40,183 nt of DNA from Ferrithrix thermotolerans DSM 19514 (lineage in GTDB: Bacteria > Actinomycetota > Acidimicrobiia > Acidimicrobiales > Acidimicrobiaceae): assembly GCF_900128965.1 (NCBI RefSeq), contig NZ_FQUL01000014.1, forward strand, positions 1-40,183, read 5' to 3'. Under the pieces are notes generated by a model. It did not search any database, had not been told where the DNA came from, and was given only the letters and a program-made list of their open reading frames with translations. The translations under genes and the position numbers were made by a program. This document shows positions 1 to 8,124 of the stretch, piece after piece (position 1 is the first letter of the stretch; the number at the start of each line of letters is the position of its first letter).

Positions 1-126
1 AATCAATTCACTCGTGGAATTTGCACAACTATCGGGACACAACCCTTTGCTACAGTTGTTCCTTTAGAGATACTTACAACCTGGGTCGGGACAAGCCTTG
101 CTGGTGTAGGCAGCGTCCACCTTGGA
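1..126 (-). pseudogene. Possible remnant of a TnpB/OrfB-like transposase C-terminus (zinc ribbon)
   Basis: Read on the minus strand from position 126, the frame gives SKVDAAYTSKACPDPGCKY. This resembles the YTS-x-x-C-x-x-CG zinc-ribbon motif near the C-terminus of IS200/IS605- and IS607-type TnpB/OrfB proteins. A stop codon (64-66) follows, but the same frame continues with two more cysteine pairs (around LCPDSC), as the second half of such a ribbon would. Upstream on the minus strand the frame is interrupted and I could not find a RuvC-like core. The call rests on one short motif plus the lack of any intact gene here, so it is tentative; chance resemblance is possible. Confidence 0.3.
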
Positions 127-1316
127 ACTTTAGAGGTATACATGCACCGCCATGCGTCTTTGGTTCTACGGACGTGACCGCTATGAGCACATCTGAGAGA
201 TCTTCTTCGAAGTCCTTAGTGATTACCTAAGGAGGCCGCTTTAGAACGTTGCTCGAGCCTTCTCCATAGATAACTTCCTTGATGGCTTCCCCAGCGACGC
301 TCTGAAGCGATGCCTGGGTACGAGCACGCCTGTGTCCCTGCTTCTTCGTGCCGAGGCTGTGCTTGCCTGGCACGCTTGGAACCTGAGTGTTTCACCGAGA
401 GTGCCCTGAGCTTTCCTCCGGCCTTGCCAGCCTTGATGCTGGCATCCATCGATGCAGACCTCGGTAATGCCCACTCGATCTCCACATCGGGCCCACATGG
501 GGGCCTAGGGAGTGGCCGTATCTCGTAGGTCCACCTCTTCGCTGCGCAGTAGCTTTCCAGCAGTGCTACTTGAGGGACGAGGTCGTCTTTGTCCACTGGT
601 AGATACCTGATGAGTAGCCAGTCATCGTGGAGTCAAAGCTATATCGCATGCGCCGAGCCGTTTCAGTTTGGCCAAGTCGTAACCGCACCTGCCTAAAGGG
701 GTGCGTTCTGCTGGCTCGGTCCTTCCCTCTTTCTCCCTTAGTCGCAGTGTGTCTGGGTGGACACCAAGTTCTAACGCATCCACTGCGATTAGAACCAGTG
801 AAGCCATGTAGGAAATTACCACCAACCAAATAGCAACACCAATATCTACGAGAGCGGTACAAACCCCAATCAATGAGACATCTGATAACACCCATTCAAA
901 TAGGAGTCAGGTCTACGGGTCGCTATTTATGGACAAACAACAGATGGTCCCCAGGCTCCGAATAAGATCAAATAGCCACACCAAACACCACGACCTCTCT
1001 GATCGAAATGTCCTTGCCCGTAGTCGCTACATTTAGATGCTACGCCCAGCGCTATCAAGCACTTCTAGGTCAGAGGTACCTTCCAGACAAAAAATATTGC
1101 CCCGGCTTCAAAACACAATCTCGCTAAGTTTGCAACGCGCCACTGTGAAGCAAGATTGAGATCAATCCCAGTAGTCTAAAACTAATTTACATGTGCAAAC
1201 ACTCCCTCGTAGCAATGTATCGTCGAGTCCTAGGAGCAACGCTCTGGCATGTTCCGATAGACGGTCTAAGACCCTTAGTAACTGAAGTTACAGATCGAAG
1301 TGCAAGCTCTAAAAGT
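1..1316. other. Gene-poor region with no credible intact CDS
   Basis: All open frames here are short (at most about 126 codons), overlap one another on both strands, and show no recognisable domain apart from the decayed zinc-ribbon fragment described separately. One hydrophobic frame on the minus strand (about 622-891) could by chance resemble a membrane segment, but it has no convincing start site. Towards the right end two small dyads lie side by side, CTAAG-ACC-CTTAG (1266-1278) and GTAACT-GA-AGTTAC (1278-1291), just downstream of the stop of the oxidoreductase gene. They have no following T-run, so a terminator role is only possible. The stretch is best read as decayed or intergenic DNA. 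Confidence 0.6.
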
Positions 1317-2276
1317 TCAAGCTACAAAGGTCTGACCAAGAGCCTCTAAAGCTTCAGGTTCGGAGACTCCAAATGGTAAAAAGGCCGCAACAGCGACGTC
1401 CACGCCAGCTTCGATATAGTCATCCAACTTTGCTTTGCACGTCTTGGGATCACCGTGCACTACAAGCTCGTCTACCACATCATCTGGAACCTGAGCAACC
1501 GCCTGCTTTCGATCACCTCGGGTCCAATTGTCCCACATAGAAGACAGCGACTCACCTCTACCTAGCCAGCGATGGAACTCGGCATAGACCGGCACGTTGA
1601 GATAGGCAGCTATCAGTCTTTTGGCCCCGCTTCTTACAGCCTCTATGTCTCTGCTTGGACATACAAACACCCTCGCAACAATCTTTTTGTCTGGGTTGAG
1701 GTACCGCCGAACAAACCTCACGTCATCGGGGGACAGCCAGTTTAGGATCGCCCCATCTGCCTCTTTGGATGACATTGCGAGCATCTGCTCCCGCAGGGCT
1801 GCTACCAATATCTCAGGTTGCGACTCCGGGGGTTTAGCTAACCTGAACCCGCTAACCGAAAAGGTGTCATAGTCCCTGTCGACCCTATCTCCTTGAAGCG
1901 CCTCTCTCAGGAATCTGACGATATCTCTGGTTCTTTGATACGGCTTTTCAAAACTTGAAGCATTCCAACGTTCGACTATTACATTGGACGAAGATCCCAC
2001 GCCCAAAGAAACCCTTCCAGGTGCGACATCACACAGCGCTGCCACAGACATCGCCAGGGTCGCCGGTCCCCTCGTAAAGGCGGGTACGATTGCCGTTCCC
2101 AAACGCACAGAGCCGGACCAGCAACCCGCCAAGACAAGGGGCGAGAACGCATCAAAACCGTCTACCTCCGACGACCAGATCTCACTGTAGCCAAGCTCTT
2201 CGGCCCTTTGGACTATAGATTTGTGATCGAGTAAAGAGGTGCCAGAAAAGGGCACAGTCAGCGCATATGATCCCAT
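1317..2276 (-). CDS. LLM-class F420-dependent oxidoreductase (Rv3093c-like family)
   Basis: This is a predicted luciferase-like TIM-barrel oxidoreductase of 319 residues that would use reduced coenzyme F420 for hydride transfer; the substrate cannot be told from sequence. Family features are the N-terminal segment ending AEELGYSEIWSSE (about 25-38), the SVRLGTAIVPAFTRGP strand (about 55-71), the APGRVSLGVGSSS segment (about 84-97) and the C-terminal VHGDPKTCKAKLDDY helix typical of LLM proteins. It most resembles the actinobacterial group represented by M. tuberculosis Rv3093c. F420 biosynthesis genes lie about 9 kb away in the same window, so cofactor supply is consistent. The ATG start has no Shine-Dalgarno but is preceded by TACTAT at 2283-2288, suggesting its own leaderless transcript rather than read-through from the upstream glycosyltransferase genes. 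Confidence 0.85.
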   Translation of the reverse strand: MGSYALTVPFSGTSLLDHKSIVQRAEELGYSEIWSSEVDGFDAFSPLVLAGCWSGSVRLGTAIVPAFTRGPATLAMSVAALCDVAPGRVSLGVGSSSNVIVERWNASSFEKPYQRTRDIVRFLREALQGDRVDRDYDTFSVSGFRLAKPPESQPEILVAALREQMLAMSSKEADGAILNWLSPDDVRFVRRYLNPDKKIVARVFVCPSRDIEAVRSGAKRLIAAYLNVPVYAEFHRWLGRGESLSSMWDNWTRGDRKQAVAQVPDDVVDELVVHGDPKTCKAKLDDYIEAGVDVAVAAFLPFGVSEPEALEALGQTFVA

Positions 2277-2282
2277 GACGCT

Positions 2283-2288
2283 ATAGTA
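2283..2288 (-). promoter_or_regulatory. -10 element (TACTAT) for a leaderless oxidoreductase mRNA
   Basis: On the minus strand TACTAT is followed by 6 nt and then the ATG of the F420-dependent oxidoreductase. No purine-rich ribosome binding site lies in that gap. The spacing places the expected transcription start at or next to the start codon. No -35 match is evident. Confidence 0.4.
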
Positions 2289-2319
2289 CTAAAGGTGAGA
2301 GGCAGATCCCATTCAGTGA

Positions 2320-3885
2320 TTAGTTTATGGGGACTGACAAGAACCCTATCGAACCGTTGGCACTGTAGGCAGGTTGTATGGCAAGGGGAGATGCCCCCCT
2401 TACTATCAGTATCGGCCTAACCTTTTTCACGTCGATATCGAGCACTCCCGAACTTACTACGGTGTAAGGCGTTACCGAAGGCGCTTGGACAATTCTTTCT
2501 TTGAATGCGGTACTTTGTCTCTTTAAAGGCGACTTCCCCGGGCTAGAACTGCTGTTCTGTGAGGTAGTAGAGATAGTTGACACCTCCATGGGATCTATCG
2601 CCTGCTTTGGCAGCGATATTGCAAGAGGGTCCGACCCTAGATAGCTAGACCTAAAGGTCAGCACTACCAGCCAGTTGTTGGAGTAGATCGGAGTGGAGTA
2701 TGGTTCGACGAACACCATATTACCGAAGAAGTCCAGAGCTGAACTTAGGGAGACACCCACACCCACGGAGTTTAAGGACCTTATCTGAACCCCATATACT
2801 CCTTCACTTGGGACCGCCAACTCTCCCGAGAGTCCAACAGAAGCTGTAGAAAACGGTGGAACAGTCTCTACTAATGACGTCACGTGGGCTCCGGGTAGGA
2901 CGGAGGTGAGCCTGTTAAATGACGTTACTAACTTAATTCTCACCTTGGCTAAAGATGAAGACGGATTTACCACCGTCACCTCAGAGGAGGAGCTCTGACT
3001 TGTACGCACGTAAGGAAAGTTCCAATAGGTTGAGGGGCGAATAGTCGCTTGTGGAACTGCCACACCCCTTGCAAACCTGTCCGATCTGGTCTGCAGGCTT
3101 CCAACTACGACCCTTCCAGAGCGCGCCCTTACAACGATGGCTAGATTTGCCGTAGGAGGTATTACCTGATCCAGATTGATGGTCTTTGTCTGACCCGAAT
3201 CTACGATAACTCCCTGAAAGTTACCTGGAACCACTGCACCACTTGAGGTTAGTGCAGAAAGATCAACGACGGCGGGGGTCGCAAAAGGATTGTAGATAGA
3301 TACGTTGGCAGCGTCTTTAGCTAGGGTGTAAAGGCCTGAGACCAGCCAAAAAAACCCTGGAGAGGTCTGACAAGGTGTCTTTACAACCTGCGATCCCAAA
3401 GAGACGCTCTCTGCGGCTACGACTCTTCCACCTTTTGCCACTAATGCTACTCCGCTAAAACTCTTTGACGATCCAAAGATCGAAGGACTCAGGACAAAAG
3501 ACGCGTAAGGACCCAAAGTGAACTTCCTAATAGGTCGCTTGGTTGCCAGTGAGGAGAACATTTCGACCCTGGAGCTCACTTTAGAGGCGTTATCGATCTC
3601 CAGTAGCGGTGGCGAGGCAGTAGTTCCCGTACTCGAAACACTACAGTACCAAGCCGTAGTGGCGTTCGTCGGTCCTGTAACCACTGGCATTGAAAGACCC
3701 TCTGCCCCTAGAGGATCCCCCGCTAGTTGAAAACCTCCCGAGGGGATCTGGTTGACATGGGTCACGCTCTGAATCACAAGCCCGACCGCCAACAATAAGA
3801 CAAGGGCCAGGAGATACTTTGTCCCGCTACCCAACACAACAGCACCTTTGTCAGCACGCAAGCCCTTGCGGTTAAGCTTTGTCAC
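2320..3885 (-). CDS. DUF5719-like anchored extracytoplasmic protein
   Basis: This protein of about 521 residues has a short basic N-terminus, one hydrophobic helix (YLLALVLLLAVGLVIQ, about residues 25-40) and a long Ser/Thr/Val-rich, probably beta-strand-rich outer part. The helix lacks an obvious cleavage site, so it probably serves as an anchor. Near the start of the outer part, TTAWYCSVSS recalls the W-[YF]-C motif of the actinobacterial DUF5719 family. Genes of that family commonly sit directly downstream of a large GT2 membrane glycosyltransferase, as here. An ATG at 3909 is available, but GTG at 3883-3885 has GGGAGG five bases upstream and gives a shorter 14-nt overlap with the glycosyltransferase gene, so I prefer it. 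Function is unknown; the context suggests cell-surface glycan assembly. Confidence 0.65.
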   Translation of the reverse strand: MTKLNRKGLRADKGAVVLGSGTKYLLALVLLLAVGLVIQSVTHVNQIPSGGFQLAGDPLGAEGLSMPVVTGPTNATTAWYCSVSSTGTTASPPLLEIDNASKVSSRVEMFSSLATKRPIRKFTLGPYASFVLSPSIFGSSKSFSGVALVAKGGRVVAAESVSLGSQVVKTPCQTSPGFFWLVSGLYTLAKDAANVSIYNPFATPAVVDLSALTSSGAVVPGNFQGVIVDSGQTKTINLDQVIPPTANLAIVVRARSGRVVVGSLQTRSDRFARGVAVPQATIRPSTYWNFPYVRTSQSSSSEVTVVNPSSSLAKVRIKLVTSFNRLTSVLPGAHVTSLVETVPPFSTASVGLSGELAVPSEGVYGVQIRSLNSVGVGVSLSSALDFFGNMVFVEPYSTPIYSNNWLVVLTFRSSYLGSDPLAISLPKQAIDPMEVSTISTTSQNSSSSPGKSPLKRQSTAFKERIVQAPSVTPYTVVSSGVLDIDVKKVRPILIVRGASPLAIQPAYSANGSIGFLSVPIN

Positions 3886-6800
3886 TAGAGCCTCCCGATC
3901 CACCACCATTTATCTTCGAAGCGTCCTTTTCTGACGGAGCTACCTCACCCTTGCGGGCTCTCGATGCGGCTAGCACTGTCGGGCTCTCGTTGGATACACC
4001 CTGAGCAGCACTTTCTTCACCACCAAGCGCTGCGCCCGATGTACTAAAGCGGCCAAGCTTCAGCCTCCTTAGAAACTCTTCAAAGGTTAGAGTCATCACC
4101 CAAGACTTTCGCCTGAGGAGACCATAAAGTATCAGTGCAAGCACCAGAAACTCAATACCAATTCCGACCAGGCGCAACATGTCTATGACGAAAGACTCTT
4201 TAGCTGCATATGAGACCGGCGTGCCTGTCACCTCGTACATGACCACGGTTGGATCGATAAGAAGCTGTTTCATGTCGATCTGGCGCCCTAAAACCATGTC
4301 TAGGGGTGTTCCCTCAAATGAACCGATCTGAGAGTTAGGCTGAGGTAACACTACATATCTGACTCCACTTGCCTCTAGCACATGTCCCAAGAGGACCCCG
4401 TGCCCTACTAGCGCTGACCTAAGTGCAGAGATCACCTTCTCTGCTTGACCAAAGTTAGGAGGAGGATAAAGAGCTGTAAAAGAGGGAGATGAAGACGACA
4501 CTAAAGCAGCCGACAGCCCATCTGCGATCTTCCAACCCCCTACCGGCAAGATCTCGGGGCTTCCAAGCCACAGAACACTCTGACCTTTTGGCAGCCCCGA
4601 CATAAAGGAGCTTGCCCCGTCAAACCCGGTCGTCGGCATGTCGAACCTCGGCCTTGCCACCTGGAATACTCCGGCCAGAACGGCCACCACTAGAGCAATA
4701 GATGCAAATCCCGCAAGGAAATGGCGTAAACCAAAGTTAAACTTCGGAAGATCGTCGGCTAAGGCGTCGATGGTCACTGCCATTGCAGTCATCAAAAAGC
4801 TAGCCGCAAAGAGCGTGAGGGTCCAAAGCGGAATAGGTGTAGTGCCAAATAACCCTCTTACAGCCGCAAAACCAATAAAAGTAACGGTTAGGGCAACCGT
4901 TGTCCTGCGTCCTATCTGCGCCTGCTTTGCAGCCTTTGAAAAGGCAAGACCGGCCACCACAAAGATGAGAACAAGTACGTATAACGAAGGTACGCTATAT
5001 CCCTGGCCTAGGTTGAACGACAGTACCGATAGATACGAGATCGAGGACACAAACGACGGTCCGAAGAGTCTAGAGACTCCCACCGGCATATAGAAAAAGC
5101 TCATTGACCAAGGCAGATTCAGCACTAGGGTGAGAGATGAAACAATCAATAAAACAAACCCGCTACGTCTCGCCCTTCCTCTGTCACCGGTGATATAAGA
5201 GACTGCCAAGAATACAGCCACAGTAAGTACGTAACCAAGAAACACAACGGGAACAATTGCGGCGACCAACGAAGAGAACAGGGCTGTTTCAAGTATCAAC
5301 CGTCTCATCATCCTTCTAGACAGCCTTACCGAATCTGCTGCCCTCGCATGAAGTGCTAAGAGCGTCGGCACAGCACCAAATGCCAATATCCCAAAGTAAC
5401 TACCCTGATGGACGAGTTGGGCCAAGAGGGGCAGCACCCCGTAGATACCGGTCACGATTTTGGAGGCGGACCTTGTAGCAACCTTTGAGGCCAGAGCATA
5501 CATCCCAAACAGCCCTGCCATCTCAGCGACTACCAGTAAGAACTGGTGCAACACTCCCATAGCCCCAAAAAATACAAATCCGAGCGCACCGAGGATGAGA
5601 TCTGCGGTAGGAGCGACGCTGGGAGCTACAACCACTGAGTCGTACCGACCACTAAAGAAACTGGAGATGAGTGTGGCAGGAGGTGGAAATGGTGCCATAG
5701 ACCCAATAAGGGGAGGATGTCCAAAGATGACAGGGATGGAAGGCAAAAGCACCGCTAGCACGCCAAGCACAAGTATTACGCTTGAAGCTCGATCCACGGC
5801 AATCCGTGACCCACTGGTCTTCTCAGAAAGGACGCTCAGCCTCTCTTCTTCATCGACACCGTACTCCACGAGATCGACTCGGGGTATTTTCCCCTCGCCA
5901 ACCATCTTCTTGATAGATCTCCTGGCCACGAGGAAGGCTCTAAATCTCGAGCTAACGGCGATGTAGTCAATCTCGGCTGGTCTAACTTGCCCTCGAAGTC
6001 TTCGCAGTTTTTTGCGCTCATCTGAGATCTGACCTAGGCGAGAGATATTCCATCCAACGGCATCGAAGGGGACCACAGCGAGACGCACCCTACCGGTCAG
6101 CAGATAAAAAAGGGTCTCAACAACAGAGACGGCAAGGTAGGTAAGAACCGAGCGTACTTGGGAGAGGCCACTTGTTGATTTTAGAATTATTCGCAGCTGA
6201 GCCCGCCTTGTATTGAGCATTCGCCGCAGATGACCCGAACCGACTCGGTGAAGACCTTCCTCTTCTCGAAATCGGCTAGTAAAGCTACGATGTGGACGGA
6301 AAAAGGTCGACACCACCAGGTGGCGGGCCTTCGCTCTTGGAGCACAGTAGACCTTGGCTCCAACCTGTGCTGCTCTTACGCAGAAGTCGACGTCCTCACC
6401 GAACAGCTGAAGCTCCTCATCAAAACCGCCAAGACTTTGAAAGAGATCCGTTCGGATCAGCTGAACCCCACCGGGTGCTATCGCTACCTCATCAATGGAG
6501 TCGTACTGGCCCTGATCCAGATCCCCTACATCGATGCGCGGTGCCAAGGAACCGGTGCGGTCGACGTTCGCTCCAATCTGCAAGATCTGCGAAGGAGAGT
6601 CCCATACCATAATCTTTGGGGTGACAACGGCCGCATTCTTGGCAAACGCTACCTCTAACATCGCTGGTATGGCATCTGGAAGCAGGGCTGCATCGTCATG
6701 CATCATGAGGATGTAAGCTGACTCACTTGCGGCAAGCGCTCCACGGTTAGCAGCTTCTGAGTAACCAACTCTCTTTTCGATTCGGATTAAGTGCGCTCCT

Positions 6801-6970
6801 GGGACGATCTCTTCTACCATTTCCGCAACCGAGGTCACCGAGGAGTTGTCCACAACGATGATCTCGAGGTTTGGGTATCCACAGTCTCGCAGCGATACTA
6901 GACACTCTTTGAGATAATCACCAGGATCGCAGGCGACCACAACGGCGCTAACACGAGGTGCTTGTGACAT
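3872..6970 (-). CDS. Large membrane-bound GT2 family glycosyltransferase
   Basis: The protein has 1032 residues. The N-terminal 260 or so form a GT-A fold GT2 domain: the start strand VSAVVVACDPGDYLKECL, the nucleotide-binding aspartates in EIIVVDNSS and MMHDDAALL, and the late EDVDFCVRAAQ motif that usually supplies the catalytic base. Around residues 390-760 lie many hydrophobic helices, followed by an extracytoplasmic-looking segment and one more helix at about 960-980 (IGIEFLVLALILYGLL). The C-terminal tail is hydrophilic and Ser/Gly-rich. This architecture, a cytoplasmic transferase fused to a multi-pass membrane region, is known in actinobacterial envelope glycan genes next to DUF5719 proteins. 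Donor and acceptor are unknown. The next gene overlaps its 3' end, indicating a two-gene operon. Confidence 0.8.
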   Translation of the reverse strand: MSQAPRVSAVVVACDPGDYLKECLVSLRDCGYPNLEIIVVDNSSVTSVAEMVEEIVPGAHLIRIEKRVGYSEAANRGALAASESAYILMMHDDAALLPDAIPAMLEVAFAKNAAVVTPKIMVWDSPSQILQIGANVDRTGSLAPRIDVGDLDQGQYDSIDEVAIAPGGVQLIRTDLFQSLGGFDEELQLFGEDVDFCVRAAQVGAKVYCAPRAKARHLVVSTFFRPHRSFTSRFREEEGLHRVGSGHLRRMLNTRRAQLRIILKSTSGLSQVRSVLTYLAVSVVETLFYLLTGRVRLAVVPFDAVGWNISRLGQISDERKKLRRLRGQVRPAEIDYIAVSSRFRAFLVARRSIKKMVGEGKIPRVDLVEYGVDEEERLSVLSEKTSGSRIAVDRASSVILVLGVLAVLLPSIPVIFGHPPLIGSMAPFPPPATLISSFFSGRYDSVVVAPSVAPTADLILGALGFVFFGAMGVLHQFLLVVAEMAGLFGMYALASKVATRSASKIVTGIYGVLPLLAQLVHQGSYFGILAFGAVPTLLALHARAADSVRLSRRMMRRLILETALFSSLVAAIVPVVFLGYVLTVAVFLAVSYITGDRGRARRSGFVLLIVSSLTLVLNLPWSMSFFYMPVGVSRLFGPSFVSSISYLSVLSFNLGQGYSVPSLYVLVLIFVVAGLAFSKAAKQAQIGRRTTVALTVTFIGFAAVRGLFGTTPIPLWTLTLFAASFLMTAMAVTIDALADDLPKFNFGLRHFLAGFASIALVVAVLAGVFQVARPRFDMPTTGFDGASSFMSGLPKGQSVLWLGSPEILPVGGWKIADGLSAALVSSSSPSFTALYPPPNFGQAEKVISALRSALVGHGVLLGHVLEASGVRYVVLPQPNSQIGSFEGTPLDMVLGRQIDMKQLLIDPTVVMYEVTGTPVSYAAKESFVIDMLRLVGIGIEFLVLALILYGLLRRKSWVMTLTFEEFLRRLKLGRFSTSGAALGGEESAAQGVSNESPTVLAASRARKGEVAPSEKDASKINGGGSGGSSDKA

Positions 6971-7064
6971 CAGAGAGATAAGCCTACCAAGCGCGACGGG
7001 ATAACTGTGTACTTTTACGCCTCGTCACCTAAAGGTAACCGTGTGATCTGCACAAACAGTAAGC

Positions 7065-7070
7065 TAGAAT
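7065..7070 (+). promoter_or_regulatory. -10 element (TAGAAT) ahead of a possible small leaderless gene
   Basis: TAGAAT is followed by 7 nt and then GTG at 7078. This matches the arrangement seen before cofD, metH, birA and the mutase gene. The AGGAGG at 7072-7077 directly abuts the GTG, too close to act as a Shine-Dalgarno for it. Confidence 0.3.
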
Positions 7071-7077
7071 TAGGAGG

Positions 7078-7242
7078 GTGAAAAACAAAAACTGTGCTCC
7101 CGACCCTCAAAAGTTCGGCTATGTAGCGGTAGGGCTTGCTATTTTAGGGTGGGGCCAACTTCAAAGCGCACGCACAAACCTTGAAAAGGAAGCTAAGAAG
7201 TTATCAGACGCCCTGTCCAGTACGCTAAGAGATCTCTTATAG
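7078..7242 (+). CDS. Possible small single-helix protein (54 aa)
   Basis: A GTG-initiated frame encodes 54 residues: a short polar N-terminus, a hydrophobic stretch FGYVAVGLAILGWGQLQ, then an amphipathic charged helix (ARTNLEKEAKKLSDAL) ending in RDLL. The composition looks like a genuine small membrane-associated protein rather than random translation. Its last 50 bp run antisense to the 3' end of the GDP-deoxymannose reductase-like gene. The support is the TAGAAT -10 placed for leaderless initiation and the sensible peptide; against it are its size and the absence of any family I recognise. Confidence 0.35.
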   Translation: MKNKNCAPDPQKFGYVAVGLAILGWGQLQSARTNLEKEAKKLSDALSSTLRDLL

Positions 7243-8095
7243 TTCGATACAAGTCAAACTCGGGAACCCATCCGGTTGTACTCCTAAGTTTGAAGTTTGA
7301 TCCAACTACCTCGAATGTATCGACGGGTCGTACCAGCTCTGGCGATACAGTAAGTTGCAAGTCGACCTGAAGCTCATCTATCATGAGCTGGGCAAGTTGT
7401 TCGACAGATAGAGATGCACCTGAGCATAGGTTATAAACCGCGAAGGTATCCGCTTTTTCAATCAGCATCCGATAGGCTCTAACCACGTCTCGAACGTCCG
7501 TAAAGTCCCTGCGAGCCTTGAGATTTCCAACCCTTATCTCCTTGTCTCCCTTCATCTTGGCACTCACTAAACGCTTTGCTAGTGCCGAAGCAACGAAGGC
7601 TTCGTCTTGTCCCGGACCTATATGGTTGAAGGCTCTAGCGACTACCACGGGTATCGAAGAGCCGTAAAAGAGCTGTTTAACCACCTCTTCGGCGGCAGCC
7701 TTCGACGCTGCGTAAGGGCTAACCGGCGCAAGTTCATGGCTCTCCTTCAGGGGCAGATCACCCTGGGAGACCTTTCCATACACCTCAGAGGAAGAGACAA
7801 AAAGAAGCTTTGGAGGTATCGGCATAGACCTTATCACTGAGCATAGGTTGGCTGTCCCCATGACGTTGATCATGTAGGTCTCTTCCGGATTAGACCAAGA
7901 TCTGCCGACATGACTCTGTGCCGCTAGGTGGTACACCGCGTCTACATGAAGGTCAGCGACCTCTCCTCTTAGAGAATCAAGATCTCTAAGATCAGTGCCC
8001 TTTGCGAGGGTGAATACTTCATCGTCAACTGACCTCAGATACTCCACCAGCCAGGTTCCTACGAATCCTGAGGATCCTACAACCAACGCCCGCAA
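7193..8095 (-). CDS. NAD-dependent epimerase/dehydratase, GDP-6-deoxy-D-mannose reductase-like
   Basis: This 300-residue extended SDR has a Rossmann fold at its start (VVGSSGFVGTWLVEYL, glycine motif near residues 7-13), the catalytic serine region LFVSSSEVYG and the YAASK Tyr-Lys pair. The overall pattern, including AFNHIGPGQ and the DFTDVRDVVRAY segment, is closest to Rmd-type GDP-4-dehydro-6-deoxy-D-mannose reductases, which make GDP-D-rhamnose. The partner GDP-mannose 4,6-dehydratase (Gmd) is not in the window, so related sugar reductases or epimerases remain possible. A TTG start with GGAAGG six bases upstream is used. It lies 29 bp downstream of three glycosyltransferase genes on the same strand and probably belongs to their operon. 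Confidence 0.65.
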   Translation of the reverse strand: MRALVVGSSGFVGTWLVEYLRSVDDEVFTLAKGTDLRDLDSLRGEVADLHVDAVYHLAAQSHVGRSWSNPEETYMINVMGTANLCSVIRSMPIPPKLLFVSSSEVYGKVSQGDLPLKESHELAPVSPYAASKAAAEEVVKQLFYGSSIPVVVARAFNHIGPGQDEAFVASALAKRLVSAKMKGDKEIRVGNLKARRDFTDVRDVVRAYRMLIEKADTFAVYNLCSGASLSVEQLAQLMIDELQVDLQLTVSPELVRPVDTFEVVGSNFKLRSTTGWVPEFDLYRTIRDLLAYWTGRLITS

Positions 8096-8124
8096 ACTTT
8101 ACCTTCCCAACCTAGCTTCCACTA

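Noticed and set aside
622-891. Hydrophobic minus-strand frame (89 codons) in the gene-poor region
   Set aside because: Overlaps equally long frames in other phases, has no ribosome site or -10 at leaderless spacing and no family resemblance.
1266-1291. Two adjacent dyads (CTAAG-ACC-CTTAG and GTAACT-GA-AGTTAC) as a terminator
   Set aside because: Stems are only 5-6 bp, AT-rich, and no T-run follows on the relevant strand; kept only as a note.
5460-5966. 168-codon plus-strand frame inside the GT2 membrane gene
   Set aside because: Antisense to well-defined membrane helices; a Ser/Thr-rich reading typical of the reverse complement of hydrophobic coding sequence.
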